A stretch of DNA of 64,000 bases from Halococcus saccharolyticus DSM 5350 (GCF_000336915.1 NZ_AOMD01000021.1:281688-345687); one strand, 5' to 3'. Positions 23,860 through 33,643 are shown, numbered from the stretch's first letter. The notes: generated from the letters alone by a model not told the origin. Translations and numbers: made by a program.

Positions 23860-24321
23860 ATGAGTGTCGAAGGCGACGACCGCGTGCTCGAACTGCTCGA
23901 AGACGCTCGCAACGACGAGTTCGAGACTGTCATCAACTACCAGACCAACGCCGCCGCGCTCGCAGGGGTTGCGGCCGAGGAGATCGCCGACAGTCTCAGT
24001 GCCGACGTTCAGGAGGAGCTCGGCCACGCCGAGGAGATCGGTGAACGCATCACCCAGCTGGGCGGCCAGCCGAAGGGATCGTTTGACCTCGAGATGGGCC
24101 AAGAGGAGCTCCAGCCACCGGAGGACCCCACGGACGTGCTCTCGGTCATCGACGGCGTGATCGCCGCCGAGGAGGGTGCGGTCGAGACGTACCGCGAACT
24201 CATCGAGGTCGCCGAGGAGGCCGGCGATCCCGTGACCGAGGATTTCGCGACGGAACTCCTCGCCGACGAGGAAGAACACCTCGCGGAGTTCGAGGGCTAC
24301 CGGAAGGAGTACGAGGACTGA
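23860..24321 (+). CDS. Ferritin-like four-helix protein
   Basis: 153 aa, MSVEGDDRVLELLEDARNDE.... Iron-ligand-like residues occur on all four helices: E in FETVINYQ, E-x-x-H in QEELGHAEEIG, E in IAAEEGAVETY, and E-x-x-H in DEEEHLAEFEGY. This is the bacterioferritin/DPS-like ferritin-like domain family common in haloarchaea. It may oxidise and store iron or protect against peroxide. No heme-ligand Met can be assigned. Longer ORFs into dapE are shadows. Confidence 0.8.
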   Translation: MSVEGDDRVLELLEDARNDEFETVINYQTNAAALAGVAAEEIADSLSADVQEELGHAEEIGERITQLGGQPKGSFDLEMGQEELQPPEDPTDVLSVIDGVIAAEEGAVETYRELIEVAEEAGDPVTEDFATELLADEEEHLAEFEGYRKEYED

Positions 24322-24459
24322 ACCCTCGGATCGTTCGTCGCTGCCACCATCGATCGGCGGCACGGCGCTGTAACTGCCGACGGCGGGGGGATCGACTGCC
24401 TGAAAGCGTAACCGACATGTGAGACGGTAGCGATGCGGAGACAGAAGGAATACTAAATA

Positions 24460-25764
24460 ATGGTCGAAGCGTTGCTCGTCGTCGGGGGGCTGGTAGCGGT
24501 GTTCGTCGGGTACAACATCGGTGGCTCCTCGACGGGGGTCGCGTTCGGCCCCGCAGTGGGGAGTCGAATCACGGGCAAGACGCTCGCAGCGGTGCTGTTT
24601 ACCGCCTTTGCGCTGCTCGGTGGCTGGACGGTCGGGCAGAACGTCATCACCACGATGGGCTCGGAGATCGTGGCCGAGGAGTTCACGCTCGCGGCGAGCG
24701 TGGTGTTGCTCTTCTTTACAGGAATTTCACTGCTGATTTCGAACCTGTTCGGCGTGCCGGCGTCGACCTCGATGACCGCGGTCGGCGCGATCGCCGGGCT
24801 CGGTGTGGCGAACGGCACGCTCAACGAGGACGTGATGTTCGGGATCGTCTCGGCGTGGATCGTCGCTCCCCTCGTGGCGTTCTGGATCGGCGTGCTGCTG
24901 GGCCGGTACATCTATCCACACCTCGACGCCCGGGTCTCGTTCGGGCGGATCGAGGACGGCCTGTTCGACATCGATCGGTCGGGAACGCTTCCGCGACCCC
25001 GACTCCGAGAGGGCGCGACAGCCCGCGATATCGTGGGTGCGGCGATCGTTCTGGTCGTCGCGTGCTACAACGCGTTCTCGGCCGGTGCGTCGAACACCGC
25101 AAACGCGGTCGCGCCGCTGGTCGGCAGCGGCGCAGTCGGGGTCGAGGCGGGCACGCTGCTCGCGGTCGGCGCGATGGGGATCGGCGCGTTCACGATCGCT
25201 CGGCGCACCCTCGATACGGTCGGCGATGGGATCACCGACCTCCCGATCCTCGCCGCGATCCTCGTCTCGCTGATCGGCGCGTCGATCATCACCGTGCTCT
25301 CGAACTTGGGGATCCCGGCGAGTCTCGCAGTCAGCATGACGTCCTGTATCATCGGGCTCGGATGGGGGCGAGCCTCTCGTACGGTCACGCTGGTCGACGC
25401 CGCCGGGACCGCGATCGAGGGCGAGGGCCGTCCGGACGTCTCCGTGGGCGCGCTCGTCCCTGCGCGGGTGAGCGAGGCGCGAGCTGAACCGGGGGCCATC
25501 GATGCGACCAAAGGACCCGCACAGGGCCCGACGATCGGCGAGGTTGCCGACGCCCAGACGCCCCCCGACGCTCGGCAATCCGGTACGCCTGTGGACGATG
25601 CTCCTGCCGAGCCCGTCCCGAAGATCGGCGAGGAAGACCCCGAGGCGCTCGCGGCGGGGGACCTGTTCGATCGGGCGGCCACCGGACGGATCGTCTCGAT
25701 GTGGCTACTCACGCCGACGATCTCCGCGATCGGCTCGTACCTCGTGTTCGCGTTCGTGCTGTGA
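24460..25764 (+). CDS. pitA: PiT-family inorganic phosphate transporter
   Basis: 434 aa with about 10 membrane helices. The second PHO4 repeat is canonical (YNAFSAGASNTANAVAPLVG near 200), while the first is altered (VGYNIGGSSTGVAFGPAVGS near 17) and lacks the usual A-N-D; this variant is common in haloarchaeal members as I recall. Further signatures are GVPASTSMTAVGAIAG and LGIPASLAVSMTSCIIGLG. A long Pro/Ala/Asp-rich cytoplasmic loop (about 305-405) precedes the last helix. It should move phosphate with a cation. The changed first motif leaves some doubt about ion or anion specificity. Confidence 0.8.
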   Translation: MVEALLVVGGLVAVFVGYNIGGSSTGVAFGPAVGSRITGKTLAAVLFTAFALLGGWTVGQNVITTMGSEIVAEEFTLAASVVLLFFTGISLLISNLFGVPASTSMTAVGAIAGLGVANGTLNEDVMFGIVSAWIVAPLVAFWIGVLLGRYIYPHLDARVSFGRIEDGLFDIDRSGTLPRPRLREGATARDIVGAAIVLVVACYNAFSAGASNTANAVAPLVGSGAVGVEAGTLLAVGAMGIGAFTIARRTLDTVGDGITDLPILAAILVSLIGASIITVLSNLGIPASLAVSMTSCIIGLGWGRASRTVTLVDAAGTAIEGEGRPDVSVGALVPARVSEARAEPGAIDATKGPAQGPTIGEVADAQTPPDARQSGTPVDDAPAEPVPKIGEEDPEALAAGDLFDRAATGRIVSMWLLTPTISAIGSYLVFAFVL

Positions 25765-25851
25765 CGGCGACGGCGACGATCCGAGTCGCGACCACCCAGC
25801 CCGCGCGATCGAACGGAAATCGCTTTCCTCACCCGAACGTAACGACACCGC

Positions 25852-26310
25852 ATGAGCGAGTCCACGACACAAGTCCTCGTCCCGATCGACGGGTCGCCGC
25901 GCTCGGAGCGCGCGCTCGATCACGCCCTCGATATGTCGGACGTCACCATCACCGTTCTCACCGTGATCGATCCGTTCGACGTCGATCCGCTCTCGCCGGG
26001 CCTCCAGTCGCCGACCGGGGTGCCCGGGATGCCCGGCTACTCCGAGGAGTGGTACGAGAGCGCGAAAGCCGACGCCGAGGAACTCCACGCCGACGCCCGC
26101 GAGCGCGCCACCGAAGACGACTTGGAGGTGGTGAGCGAGATCGTCTTCGGTCGGCCCGCGCGCCGGATCGTCACCTACGCCGAGGACAACGACATCGATC
26201 ACATCGTTATCGGGAACCACGGACGCGAGGAGTTCCCTCACGTCCTGCTCGGCAACACCGCCGAGTCGGTGGTCCGCCGGTCGCCAGTGAACGTGACCGT
26301 CGTTCGGTGA
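25852..26310 (+). CDS. Universal stress protein (UspA family)
   Basis: 152 aa. The first strand VLVPIDGSPRSERALDHAL and the ATP-binding signature G-x2-G-x9-G-x-T in IVIGNHGREEFPHVLLGNTAE identify a nucleotide-binding Usp, ending in SPVNVTVVR. The inserted region PFDVDPLSPGLQSP... is variable in the family. Function is stress-related and not specific. It lies between pitA and a KDPG aldolase gene; a T5 run at 26336 probably ends its transcript. Confidence 0.88.
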   Translation: MSESTTQVLVPIDGSPRSERALDHALDMSDVTITVLTVIDPFDVDPLSPGLQSPTGVPGMPGYSEEWYESAKADAEELHADARERATEDDLEVVSEIVFGRPARRIVTYAEDNDIDHIVIGNHGREEFPHVLLGNTAESVVRRSPVNVTVVR

Positions 26311-26335
26311 GCTGCCGGCTGTCGAGTAGCACGCC

Positions 26336-26340
26336 TTTTT
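26336..26340 (+). terminator. T5 terminator after the usp gene
   Basis: TTTTT 26 nt after the usp stop and before the aldolase ATG. Confidence 0.35.
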
Positions 26341-26365
26341 GTCCTCGGCCGTCGGAGACCGCCGC

Positions 26366-27016
26366 ATGGCACGAAAACAGGCAGTCCGCGAGCGGATCGT
26401 CGACAGCGGCGTGACGGCCGTCCTCCGGGGAATCGACGAGGAGGACATGGTTCCGGTCGCTGAAGCGATCCACGCAGGCGGCGTGACCGCGATCGAAGTG
26501 ACCGCCGACGCGAAGCGGTGTACCGAGATGATCGCCGCGGTCGATCGGGCGCTCGCGGACACCGACGCCGTCGTGGGGGCCGGGACAGTGATGGATGCGC
26601 CGGCAGCGCGTAACGTGATCGAGGCCGGCGCGGAGTTCGTGCTCGCTCCGAACCTCAACGAGGACGTCGTGACGGTCTGCAACCGCGAGAACGTGGTCTG
26701 CATCCCCGGCGTGATGACACCGACCGAAGCGGATCGCGCGATGGCAGCCGGGGCGGACATCCTGAAACTGTTCCCCGCATCGACGGTCGGTCCTGACCAC
26801 ATCGGCGCGCTCCGAGGCCCACTCGGCGACGTGCCGGTGATGCCCACGGGCGGTGTTTCGGCCGACAACGTCGGCGAGTACTTCGACGCCGGTGCGGTCG
26901 CGGTGGGAGCAGGGTCGGCGCTGGTGGATTACGACGCCATCGAACGCGAGGACTGGGACGCGGTACGCGACTCCGCCGCAGAATTTGTCTCGGCCGTCGA
27001 GGACGCGCGGTCCTGA
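26366..27016 (+). CDS. eda: Bacterial-type KDPG/KHG aldolase
   Basis: 216 aa from ATG 26366 (MARKQAVRERIVDSG). Class I aldolase barrel: general acid/base Glu in GGVTAIEVTADA, VVGAGTVMD, the Schiff-base lysine in ADILKLFPAS near 133, and the phosphate loop VMPTGGVSADNVGEYFDAGA. It cleaves 2-keto-3-deoxy-6-phosphogluconate to pyruvate and glyceraldehyde-3-phosphate. A second, unrelated KDG aldolase of the DapA family is at 33670, so the genome carries both types within 8 kb. In haloarchaea the bacterial type may work in a peripheral pathway. Confidence 0.88.
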   Translation: MARKQAVRERIVDSGVTAVLRGIDEEDMVPVAEAIHAGGVTAIEVTADAKRCTEMIAAVDRALADTDAVVGAGTVMDAPAARNVIEAGAEFVLAPNLNEDVVTVCNRENVVCIPGVMTPTEADRAMAAGADILKLFPASTVGPDHIGALRGPLGDVPVMPTGGVSADNVGEYFDAGAVAVGAGSALVDYDAIEREDWDAVRDSAAEFVSAVEDARS

Positions 27017-27056
27017 GGACGGCCGGGCCAGACACGATGCGCGCACCGACTGACGC

Positions 27057-28442
27057 TCACTCCACGTCGCCGGCCAGATCGCTCGCCACACCGGTGTAGC
27101 CAGCGGGCGTGAGCTCGTGGAGCTCCTCGCGGGTCGTCTCGCTCACGTCGAGATTGTCGAAGAGGTCATAGAAGTCTTCGAGACTCGTGCGGCGGCCCCT
27201 GGTGAGCTCTTTGACTCGTTCGTAGGCGTCGGTGTGGCCCTCGCGACGAAGGATCGTCTGGACCGCCTCACCGATGACTTCTGGGTTCGCGTCGAGGTCA
27301 TCGGCCATTACCTGCTCGTTCGGGACGACCTTCGCCAATCCGGCCTCGGTCTTCCGGTAGCCGATGCAACAGTGTGCGAGCGCCGCACCGATATTTCGCT
27401 TCACCGTCGAATCCGAGAGGTCGCGCTGGAGCCGCGAGGTGGTGATGTACTCCCCGAGGAAATCGAGATCCGAATTCGCCTTCGAGAGGTTGCCCTCGCT
27501 GTTCTCGAAGTCGATCGGGTTCACCTTGTGGGGCATCGTCGACGAGCCGGTTTCGTCCGCATCGGTACGCTGGCCGAGGTAGCGCTGGCTGACGTAGTGC
27601 CACGCGTCGCGATCGAGGTCGAGAAGGACGGCGTTCGCTCCCCGCAACGCGTCGAACAGCGCCGCGAGGTCGTCACACGGGTTGATCTGGGTGACGGGCT
27701 CGACGAACTCGAGGTCCAGAGATTCGACGAACTCGCGGGCGAACGACCGCCAGTCGACTTCCGGGTAGGCGGCGTGGTGGGCGGCGTAGGTCCCGCTCGC
27801 GCCCGCGAGTTTGCCCGCCAGCCCGCCGGCCGCGGTCTCGATGCGATCGATCGCACGGTCGAGTCGTCCCATGAAGACCGCCATCTCCTTGCCGAACGTC
27901 GTCGGTGTGGCGGGCTGGCCGTGGGTGCGTGCGAGCATCGGCACGTCCCGATTTTCACTGGCGAGATCCGCCAGCGCGCCCCTGATATCGTGGAGCGCAG
28001 GGACCAGCACCTCATCGATGGCAGGGCCGACAAGCAGCCGGTGAGCGAGGTTGTTGACGTCCTCGCTCGTGAGTCCGAAGTGGATCCACTGGTCGGCGTC
28101 GAGACTTGCGGGAAGTGCGTCGCGTACGAAGTATTCGACGGCCTTCACGTCGTGGTTGGTCGCCGGATACTTCTCGGTTCCCTCAGTTTCGATCCGTTTG
28201 ATCCGCGCCGCGTCATCCTTGTCGAACTCCTCGTAGGCCGCCCGGAGTGTCGTGCGGTCGTCGCCGTCGATCGCGAGCGGTGTCGCATCGAGATCGGCGA
28301 GCGCGAGGAGGTATTCGATTTCGACGCGGACGCGAGCGCGCAACAGTGCGCCCTCGCTGACGTAGGGGACGAGCGGTTCGGTGTAGCGTGCGTACCGGCC
28401 ATCGAGGGGCGAGACCGCCGAAAGCGGGCCGCGATCGGTCAT
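27057..28442 (-). CDS. purB: Adenylosuccinate lyase
   Basis: 461 aa, standard length. The fumarase/aspartase superfamily signature is GSSTMPHKVNPIDFENSEGN, with the catalytic Ser loop; other motifs are THGQPATPTTFGKEMAVF (substrate His) and HFGLTSEDVNN. It acts twice in purine synthesis (SAICAR to AICAR, and adenylosuccinate to AMP). A T-rich TATA-like box (28467-28471) lies 27 nt before the ATG. purNH, another purine gene, is 1.2 kb away on the other strand. Confidence 0.96.
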   Translation of the reverse strand: MTDRGPLSAVSPLDGRYARYTEPLVPYVSEGALLRARVRVEIEYLLALADLDATPLAIDGDDRTTLRAAYEEFDKDDAARIKRIETEGTEKYPATNHDVKAVEYFVRDALPASLDADQWIHFGLTSEDVNNLAHRLLVGPAIDEVLVPALHDIRGALADLASENRDVPMLARTHGQPATPTTFGKEMAVFMGRLDRAIDRIETAAGGLAGKLAGASGTYAAHHAAYPEVDWRSFAREFVESLDLEFVEPVTQINPCDDLAALFDALRGANAVLLDLDRDAWHYVSQRYLGQRTDADETGSSTMPHKVNPIDFENSEGNLSKANSDLDFLGEYITTSRLQRDLSDSTVKRNIGAALAHCCIGYRKTEAGLAKVVPNEQVMADDLDANPEVIGEAVQTILRREGHTDAYERVKELTRGRRTSLEDFYDLFDNLDVSETTREELHELTPAGYTGVASDLAGDVE

Positions 28443-28466
28443 GGGCGCGGATGGGACGAGCGCTCG

Positions 28467-28471
28467 AAAAA
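28467..28471 (-). promoter_or_regulatory. TATA-like box of purB
   Basis: CTTTTT on the minus strand inside a short CGCT/AGCG hairpin, 27 nt before ATG 28442. Confidence 0.4.
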
Positions 28472-28639
28472 GCGTGCCGGTTGGTCCGATCCACGAGGTA
28501 AAATCACGCTATCGAAACGACATACCACAGCACCGAAGGTCGTGGCCCGCTTCTCGGCGATTGGTATCGATGACCCGACAGCGCTCCGTTCGGATGGTCG
28601 TCGACGGAACCGCCCTACTGGGGCGGGGAGGTCGGTAGC

Positions 28640-29575
28640 GTGGCGCAGCCTGGTCGCGGACTCGGAGTTCCCGACGCGCTCGACGGGGTGTTCGGCGAGG
28701 TCGGCGTCGTCGTGCTCGCGGCGCTGACCCAGCTCGGTGACGTCTGGTTCATGTCCGTTCTCGCCGGCAGCATCTATCTCGCGTCGACGCGGCCCGGCAA
28801 TCCGCTCGCCCGGCGGCGCGGGGCGTTCGTCCTCGCGCTGCCGATCGTGTACGTCGTGACAGTCGGGGCGCTCAAGGGCGTCTTCACGCTTCCACGACCG
28901 CCGGGTGCCGGCGTCGCGGTCACGATCCCGTGGCTCCCACCGCTGCTCGTTCCCGTCTTCGAGAACGCCGCCACCGCCGATGGGTACGGGTTCCCGAGCG
29001 GCCACGCGCTCGGGACGACGCTGGTCTGGGGCGGCGCGGCGCTCGCCACGGACTATCGAACCCGACGTGTTCGCCTGGCCGTCGCGGGTACAGCCATCGT
29101 GCTGATGTCGTTTTCTCGACTCGCACTCGGAGTCCACTATCTGATCGACGTGGTTGCAGGGGTGGCGATCGGTGCGGTGCTCCTCTACGTGGTGTACCGG
29201 CTCGCCGACCGCGGCACCGATCCCGGTCGGGCGCTCCTCGTCGCAGTCGCGATCGGCCTCGTCGGCGTGCTCAACCAGCTCAGCTTCGACAGCGTCGCGG
29301 CGTTCGGCGTCGCGGTTGGGGCGTGGTTCGCGTGGTATGCGCTGGTCGACCGCGAGCCGGCGACACCCCGAACCACGGGGATGGCCGTTGTCAGCGTGGC
29401 GACGCTAGTGCTCGCCGGTGTACTCTTTCTCGCGCTATATCTTTCGGTGCCGCCGACACCGGTGACGGCGATCGGCAGTGCGGTCGCCGCCGCCGCGATC
29501 GTCGCCGCACCGGATCTCGGCGAGCGCGTCGTCTCGGCCGTCGGTGCGGAACGAGGGCGAACACGACCGGGATGA
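28640..29575 (+). CDS. PAP2-superfamily membrane phosphatase
   Basis: 311 aa from a GTG start, about eight membrane helices. The three phosphatase motifs are present: K-x6-R-P in LKGVFTLPRPP (near 80), PSGH in GYGFPSGHALG (near 118), and SR-x5-H-x3-D in SRLALGVHYLIDV (near 155). The active site faces outside in related enzymes such as undecaprenyl-pyrophosphate and phosphatidate phosphatases. In archaea a polyprenyl-phosphate substrate is plausible, since the lipid carrier must be recycled for S-layer glycosylation. The C-terminal four helices are extra and of unknown role. Confidence 0.85.
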   Translation: MAQPGRGLGVPDALDGVFGEVGVVVLAALTQLGDVWFMSVLAGSIYLASTRPGNPLARRRGAFVLALPIVYVVTVGALKGVFTLPRPPGAGVAVTIPWLPPLLVPVFENAATADGYGFPSGHALGTTLVWGGAALATDYRTRRVRLAVAGTAIVLMSFSRLALGVHYLIDVVAGVAIGAVLLYVVYRLADRGTDPGRALLVAVAIGLVGVLNQLSFDSVAAFGVAVGAWFAWYALVDREPATPRTTGMAVVSVATLVLAGVLFLALYLSVPPTPVTAIGSAVAAAAIVAAPDLGERVVSAVGAERGRTRPG

Positions 29576-29614
29576 ATCCGAACGCCTTTGCGCGCGGCGC
29601 GCACGCCTCCGATC

Positions 29615-31258
29615 ATGACACGGATCGCCGGTGTAGCGGGCAATCGCGGACGGAACCTTTGCCGAATCGCCGACCGGAACCCCGGCGGTGCGACCCTCGC
29701 AGTGATGCTCGCAGCCGACCCCGCTGCCCCCGCACTCGACGCTGCGGCCGAGCGCGGGATTCCGACCGAAATCGTCGAGCGTGGCGACGACGAGTCCGAC
29801 GCAGCCCACGAGCGGCGACTCCTCAACCGGCTCAACGAGTACGATATCGACCTGGTCTGTCTCGACGGCTACATGCGCGTGCTCACGAACGAGTTCATCG
29901 ACGGCGCGCCGCTCACGTTCAACATCCACCCATCGTTGCTCCCTGCATTTCCAGGGGTAGACGCCCACAAGCAGGTGCTCGACGCGGGCGTGAGCGTGAC
30001 CGGCTGCACGGTTCACGTCGTCACCGAAACGGTCGACGACGGCCCGATCGTGACCCAGGAAGCCGTCCCGGTCTACGACGATGACGACCCCGACTCGCTC
30101 AAGCAGCGCGTGCTCACCGAGGCGGAGTTCGCGGCCTATCCACGTGCTATCCGGTGGTTTGCCGAGGGACGACTCACAATCGAGGACGAGGGCGACGACC
30201 ACCGAGTTCGCGTCGAGGGCGACACCAGCGGTGGTAGCGGTGGCGATGACGCTGCTGGCGATGGTAACGGAAGCGACACGGACGCTGCATTCCCGGCGCG
30301 GCGCGTGACGAGCACCGAGCGCGCCGCCGAACTCCGGTACGGCGAGAACCCACACCAGGCGGCGGCGGTGTACGCCGACCCGACCACCGATGCAGCGAGT
30401 GTCGTCGACGCCGAACAGGTGAACGCTGGCGCGAAGGGGCTGTCGTACAACAACTACAACGACACCGACGCCGCGCTCGGCCTCGTCCGGGAGTTCGACG
30501 AGCCGGCGGCCGCAGTGATCAAACACACCAACCCGGCGGGGTGTGCGACCGCCGACGACCTCGCGACCGCCTACGACCGCGCGCTCGCCACCGATCCGAT
30601 GAGCGCATTTGGCGGGATCGTCGCACTGAACCGGGAGTGCGATGCAGCGACCGCCGAGCTGATCGTCGAATCGTTCAAAGAAGTCGTCATCGCACCGGGC
30701 TACACCGACGATGCGCTCGCGGTGCTCACGGACGAGGACAACCTCCGAGTGCTCGATACCGACGGGTTCGGCCCCGAAGCAGGACGGTTCGTCGAGAAAC
30801 CCATCACCGGAGGGCGGCTCGTTCAAGAGCGCGACAAACAGGTGCTCGCGCCGGACGGACTAGAGGTCGTGACCGAGCTTGAGCCGACTGCCGAACAGAT
30901 GGAGGCGATGTGCTTCGCGTGGCAGGTCATCAAACACGTGAAGTCGAACGCCATCGTCTTCGCCGACGGGACCCAAACTACTGGAGTCGGGATGGGTCAG
31001 GTCTCTAGAGTCGACGCGGTGCGGCTCGCGGCGATGAAGGCCGACGAGCACGCCGAGGGGACCGAGGCGGCAGGGTCGGTGATGGCTTCCGACGCCTTCT
31101 TCCCGTTCCCCGACGGGGTCGAGGCGGCAGCGGAGGCGGGCGTGGAGGCGGTCGTCCAGCCCGGTGGTTCGGTGAACGACGACGACGTGATCGCCGCCGC
31201 CGACGATCTCGGGCTCTCGATGGCGTTTACCGGCCAGCGCGCGTTCCGCCACGACTGA
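29615..31258 (+). CDS. purNH: Bifunctional GAR formyltransferase / AICAR formyltransferase (PurN-PurH fusion)
   Basis: 547 aa from ATG 29615 ([12 protein letters not shown]). Residues 1-190 are a PurN-like domain with the catalytic Asn-His in [13 protein letters not shown] and the Asp in VDDGPIV. A Gly/Asp/Ser-rich linker (about 198-228) follows. Residues 235-547 are the AICAR transformylase half of PurH: RYGENPHQ, the catalytic Lys-His in [19 protein letters not shown], and [11 protein letters not shown]. The IMP cyclohydrolase domain that starts bacterial PurH is absent; archaea use PurO or similar. The fusion is known in haloarchaea. It supplies both folate-dependent formyl steps. Confidence 0.92.
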   Translation: MTRIAGVAGNRGRNLCRIADRNPGGATLAVMLAADPAAPALDAAAERGIPTEIVERGDDESDAAHERRLLNRLNEYDIDLVCLDGYMRVLTNEFIDGAPLTFNIHPSLLPAFPGVDAHKQVLDAGVSVTGCTVHVVTETVDDGPIVTQEAVPVYDDDDPDSLKQRVLTEAEFAAYPRAIRWFAEGRLTIEDEGDDHRVRVEGDTSGGSGGDDAAGDGNGSDTDAAFPARRVTSTERAAELRYGENPHQAAAVYADPTTDAASVVDAEQVNAGAKGLSYNNYNDTDAALGLVREFDEPAAAVIKHTNPAGCATADDLATAYDRALATDPMSAFGGIVALNRECDAATAELIVESFKEVVIAPGYTDDALAVLTDEDNLRVLDTDGFGPEAGRFVEKPITGGRLVQERDKQVLAPDGLEVVTELEPTAEQMEAMCFAWQVIKHVKSNAIVFADGTQTTGVGMGQVSRVDAVRLAAMKADEHAEGTEAAGSVMASDAFFPFPDGVEAAAEAGVEAVVQPGGSVNDDDVIAAADDLGLSMAFTGQRAFRHD

Positions 31259-31386
31259 CTGCGGCCGTCCTGCTTCGCTCACAGCGTCTCCAGTCGCTCG
31301 GCAGTCAGACCGGCCAGCTCTCCGGTCAGCTACCGTTCGTGTTTTCCTTCGGGTATCACAATCGCTAAAGGGACGCCGACCGATCT

Positions 31387-31397
31387 GTGTAATACAC
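31387..31397 (+). promoter_or_regulatory. Inverted repeat GTGTA-A-TACAC before the sugar dehydrogenase gene
   Basis: Perfect 5-bp arms around one base, 48 nt before ATG 31445. It could be a TATA/operator element; no factor is known. Confidence 0.3.
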
Positions 31398-31444
31398 TCA
31401 CTCCGAACCGTCGCTCGATCGCTCGGGGTGTACAAACTGCTAGT

Positions 31445-33643
31445 ATGAACGGAACGAACCACGTCGACGCCACCGATCGGTCTCCTACTTCCTCACGTCG
31501 TCGGTTTCTCTCGGTCGCCGCAGCCGGTACGCTCGCGAGCATCGGCGGGCTCGGCAGCGTTGCAGCCCAGTCCGAACCCGAGATCATCCGACTCGGCGGC
31601 GAAATCGCCGGCTGGCAGGGCCGTGCGCCCGACACGATCGCCGACGAGACGAACCCCACCCTCCAGCTCGAAGCCGGCACCACCTATCGGGTAGTCTGGG
31701 AGAATTTGGATGGAATGGGTCACAACGTCGCGCTGCTCGACGGCGACGGCAACGTACTCGAACGCACCGAAGTGATGAGCGAGGAGGGCGCGACCCAGTC
31801 CATCGAGTTCACCGCGCGCGAGGCGATGGCCGAGTACGTCTGCGAGCCACACATCACCTCGATGCAGGGGACGATCTCCTTCGGCGACGGGTCGGGCGGC
31901 GGAACGACCACTCCGACACCAACCGAGGGCGGTGAGTCCGAACCGTATATTTCATCGGGCGCGTCGGTCCGGCTCGAAACGATCGTCGATGGCGGCCTCG
32001 TGGCCCCGGTCGATTTCGAGGTGCCACCGGGCACGTCGAGCCGACGGTTCATCGCGGACCGACTCGGGCAGGTGTATCTCCACACCGACGATGGGCTGCG
32101 TGAGGAGCCGTACGTCGACGTGAGCGATCGGATGGCCGAAGTCGGCGGCGAAAAAGGACTGCTGGGGATGGCGTTCCATCCCGAGTTTCAGTCGAACGGC
32201 CGATTTTTCCTGCGCTACAGCGCGCCGTTGACCGAGAGTGCACCCGATTCGTACTCCCATACCGAAGTGCTCGCGGAGTTTCGGGCGAGCGATGGGTCAG
32301 CGACCAGCGCGAGCTTCGAACGCCGACTACTCGAAATTCCTCAGCCTCAGGACACCCATAACGCCGGCTCGGTCACGTTCGGTCCCGACGGCTACTGCTA
32401 TATCGGCGTGGGCGACGGCGGCGGCGCACACGACAACAACCCCGGCCACGTCGAGGACTGGTACGAGGACAACGAGGGCGGCAACGGCCAGGACGTCACC
32501 GAGAACCTTCTGGGGAGTGTCCTCCGAATCGACGTCGACGGCGAGAGCGAGGACAAGCCATACGCGATCCCCGAGGACAACCCACTCGTGGGCGATGCCG
32601 GATTGAACGAGCAGTTCGCGTGGGGCTTTCGCAACCCATGGCGGATGGGCTTTTCCGACGGGCGGCTGTTCGTCGCCGACGTCGGCCAGAACGGGTTCGA
32701 GGAGGTCAGTATCGTCGAGAGGGACAAAAACTACGGCTGGAACGTCCGCGAGGGCACCCACTGTTTCAAACCGGGGCCCGAAGGGAGTCGCAACCCGCCC
32801 GAAGAGTGCCCGAGCCAGCTCCCACCGGACGTTCGCGGCGGCGAGCGACTCATCGATCCCGTCATCGAGTACCCACACAGCTACCAGGGCCAAGGCGTCG
32901 GCTCGGCGGTCATCGGTGGCTACGTTTACGATAACGACGCGATCGGGTCCTTGGGAGGAAAGTACGTTTTCGGCGATTTCCGGAAGACCGCCGAGACCGA
33001 GACCCCGACCGGCTCGCTGTTCGCCGCCACTCCGACCGACGAGGGACTCTGGGAGCTCGAAGAGCTCACGATCGAGAACACCGAGAGCGGTACGGTGGGC
33101 GCGTACGTCCTCGCCATTGGGCGGGACAACGACGGTGGCTTCTACGTACTGACGAGCGCCGAAACCTCGGAGGGACGAACCGGCGCGGTCCACCGCATCC
33201 GTCCGCCGCAGAGCGCGGCACAGCGCACGACCGCGACGCCCAACAACGGCTCCGCTGGCAACGCGACGACGGCCAACGCCACGGCCGCCAACGCGACACC
33301 GATGGCTGGATCGACGACGAACGCGACCGTCAACGGGACTCCGACAACGAGCGCAACGACCGCCAACGCAACCACGACGGCGAACGCCACGCCAGCAAAC
33401 GCCACTACGTCGGCGATCCCGGCCGCGACTACCGTGACTGAAGCGGACGGCACCGCAGCGACCACGACCGGAACGACCGCCACCGAACGCGTCGGCAACG
33501 AAACGACGGCCGCCGGCGGGAACGAGAGTACCGGCGACGCCGCGGGATCGAGCGGTTCCGGTCCGGGCTTTGGCGTACTTGCGGCGCTTTCGGGACTCAC
33601 GATCGGTGCGGCGCGGCTGCTGTCCGGACGCGACAGCGAGTAA
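31445..33643 (+). CDS. Surface PQQ-dependent sugar dehydrogenase with N-terminal cupredoxin domain and PGF-CTERM anchor
   Basis: 732 aa. A Tat signal (SSRRRFLSVAAAG, residues 17-29) precedes a type I copper domain (about 45-145) with H93 in GMGHNVALLD and C133-x2-H136-x3-M140. Residues 170-585 are a glucose/sorbosone dehydrogenase beta-propeller: GGEKGLLGMAFHPEF, PQPQDTHNAGSVTFGPDGYCYIGVGDGG, WGFRNPWRMGF, YGWNVREGTHCF. Then comes a Thr/Asn/Ala linker packed with NAT, NGS, NGT and NES glycosylation sequons, and a C-terminal PGF-CTERM (GPGFGVLAALSG) for archaeosortase A. It likely oxidises sugars outside the cell and passes electrons to its own copper site. Cofactor and substrate are inferred. 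Confidence 0.85.
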   Translation: MNGTNHVDATDRSPTSSRRRFLSVAAAGTLASIGGLGSVAAQSEPEIIRLGGEIAGWQGRAPDTIADETNPTLQLEAGTTYRVVWENLDGMGHNVALLDGDGNVLERTEVMSEEGATQSIEFTAREAMAEYVCEPHITSMQGTISFGDGSGGGTTTPTPTEGGESEPYISSGASVRLETIVDGGLVAPVDFEVPPGTSSRRFIADRLGQVYLHTDDGLREEPYVDVSDRMAEVGGEKGLLGMAFHPEFQSNGRFFLRYSAPLTESAPDSYSHTEVLAEFRASDGSATSASFERRLLEIPQPQDTHNAGSVTFGPDGYCYIGVGDGGGAHDNNPGHVEDWYEDNEGGNGQDVTENLLGSVLRIDVDGESEDKPYAIPEDNPLVGDAGLNEQFAWGFRNPWRMGFSDGRLFVADVGQNGFEEVSIVERDKNYGWNVREGTHCFKPGPEGSRNPPEECPSQLPPDVRGGERLIDPVIEYPHSYQGQGVGSAVIGGYVYDNDAIGSLGGKYVFGDFRKTAETETPTGSLFAATPTDEGLWELEELTIENTESGTVGAYVLAIGRDNDGGFYVLTSAETSEGRTGAVHRIRPPQSAAQRTTATPNNGSAGNATTANATAANATPMAGSTTNATVNGTPTTSATTANATTTANATPANATTSAIPAATTVTEADGTAATTTGTTATERVGNETTAAGGNESTGDAAGSSGSGPGFGVLAALSGLTIGAARLLSGRDSE

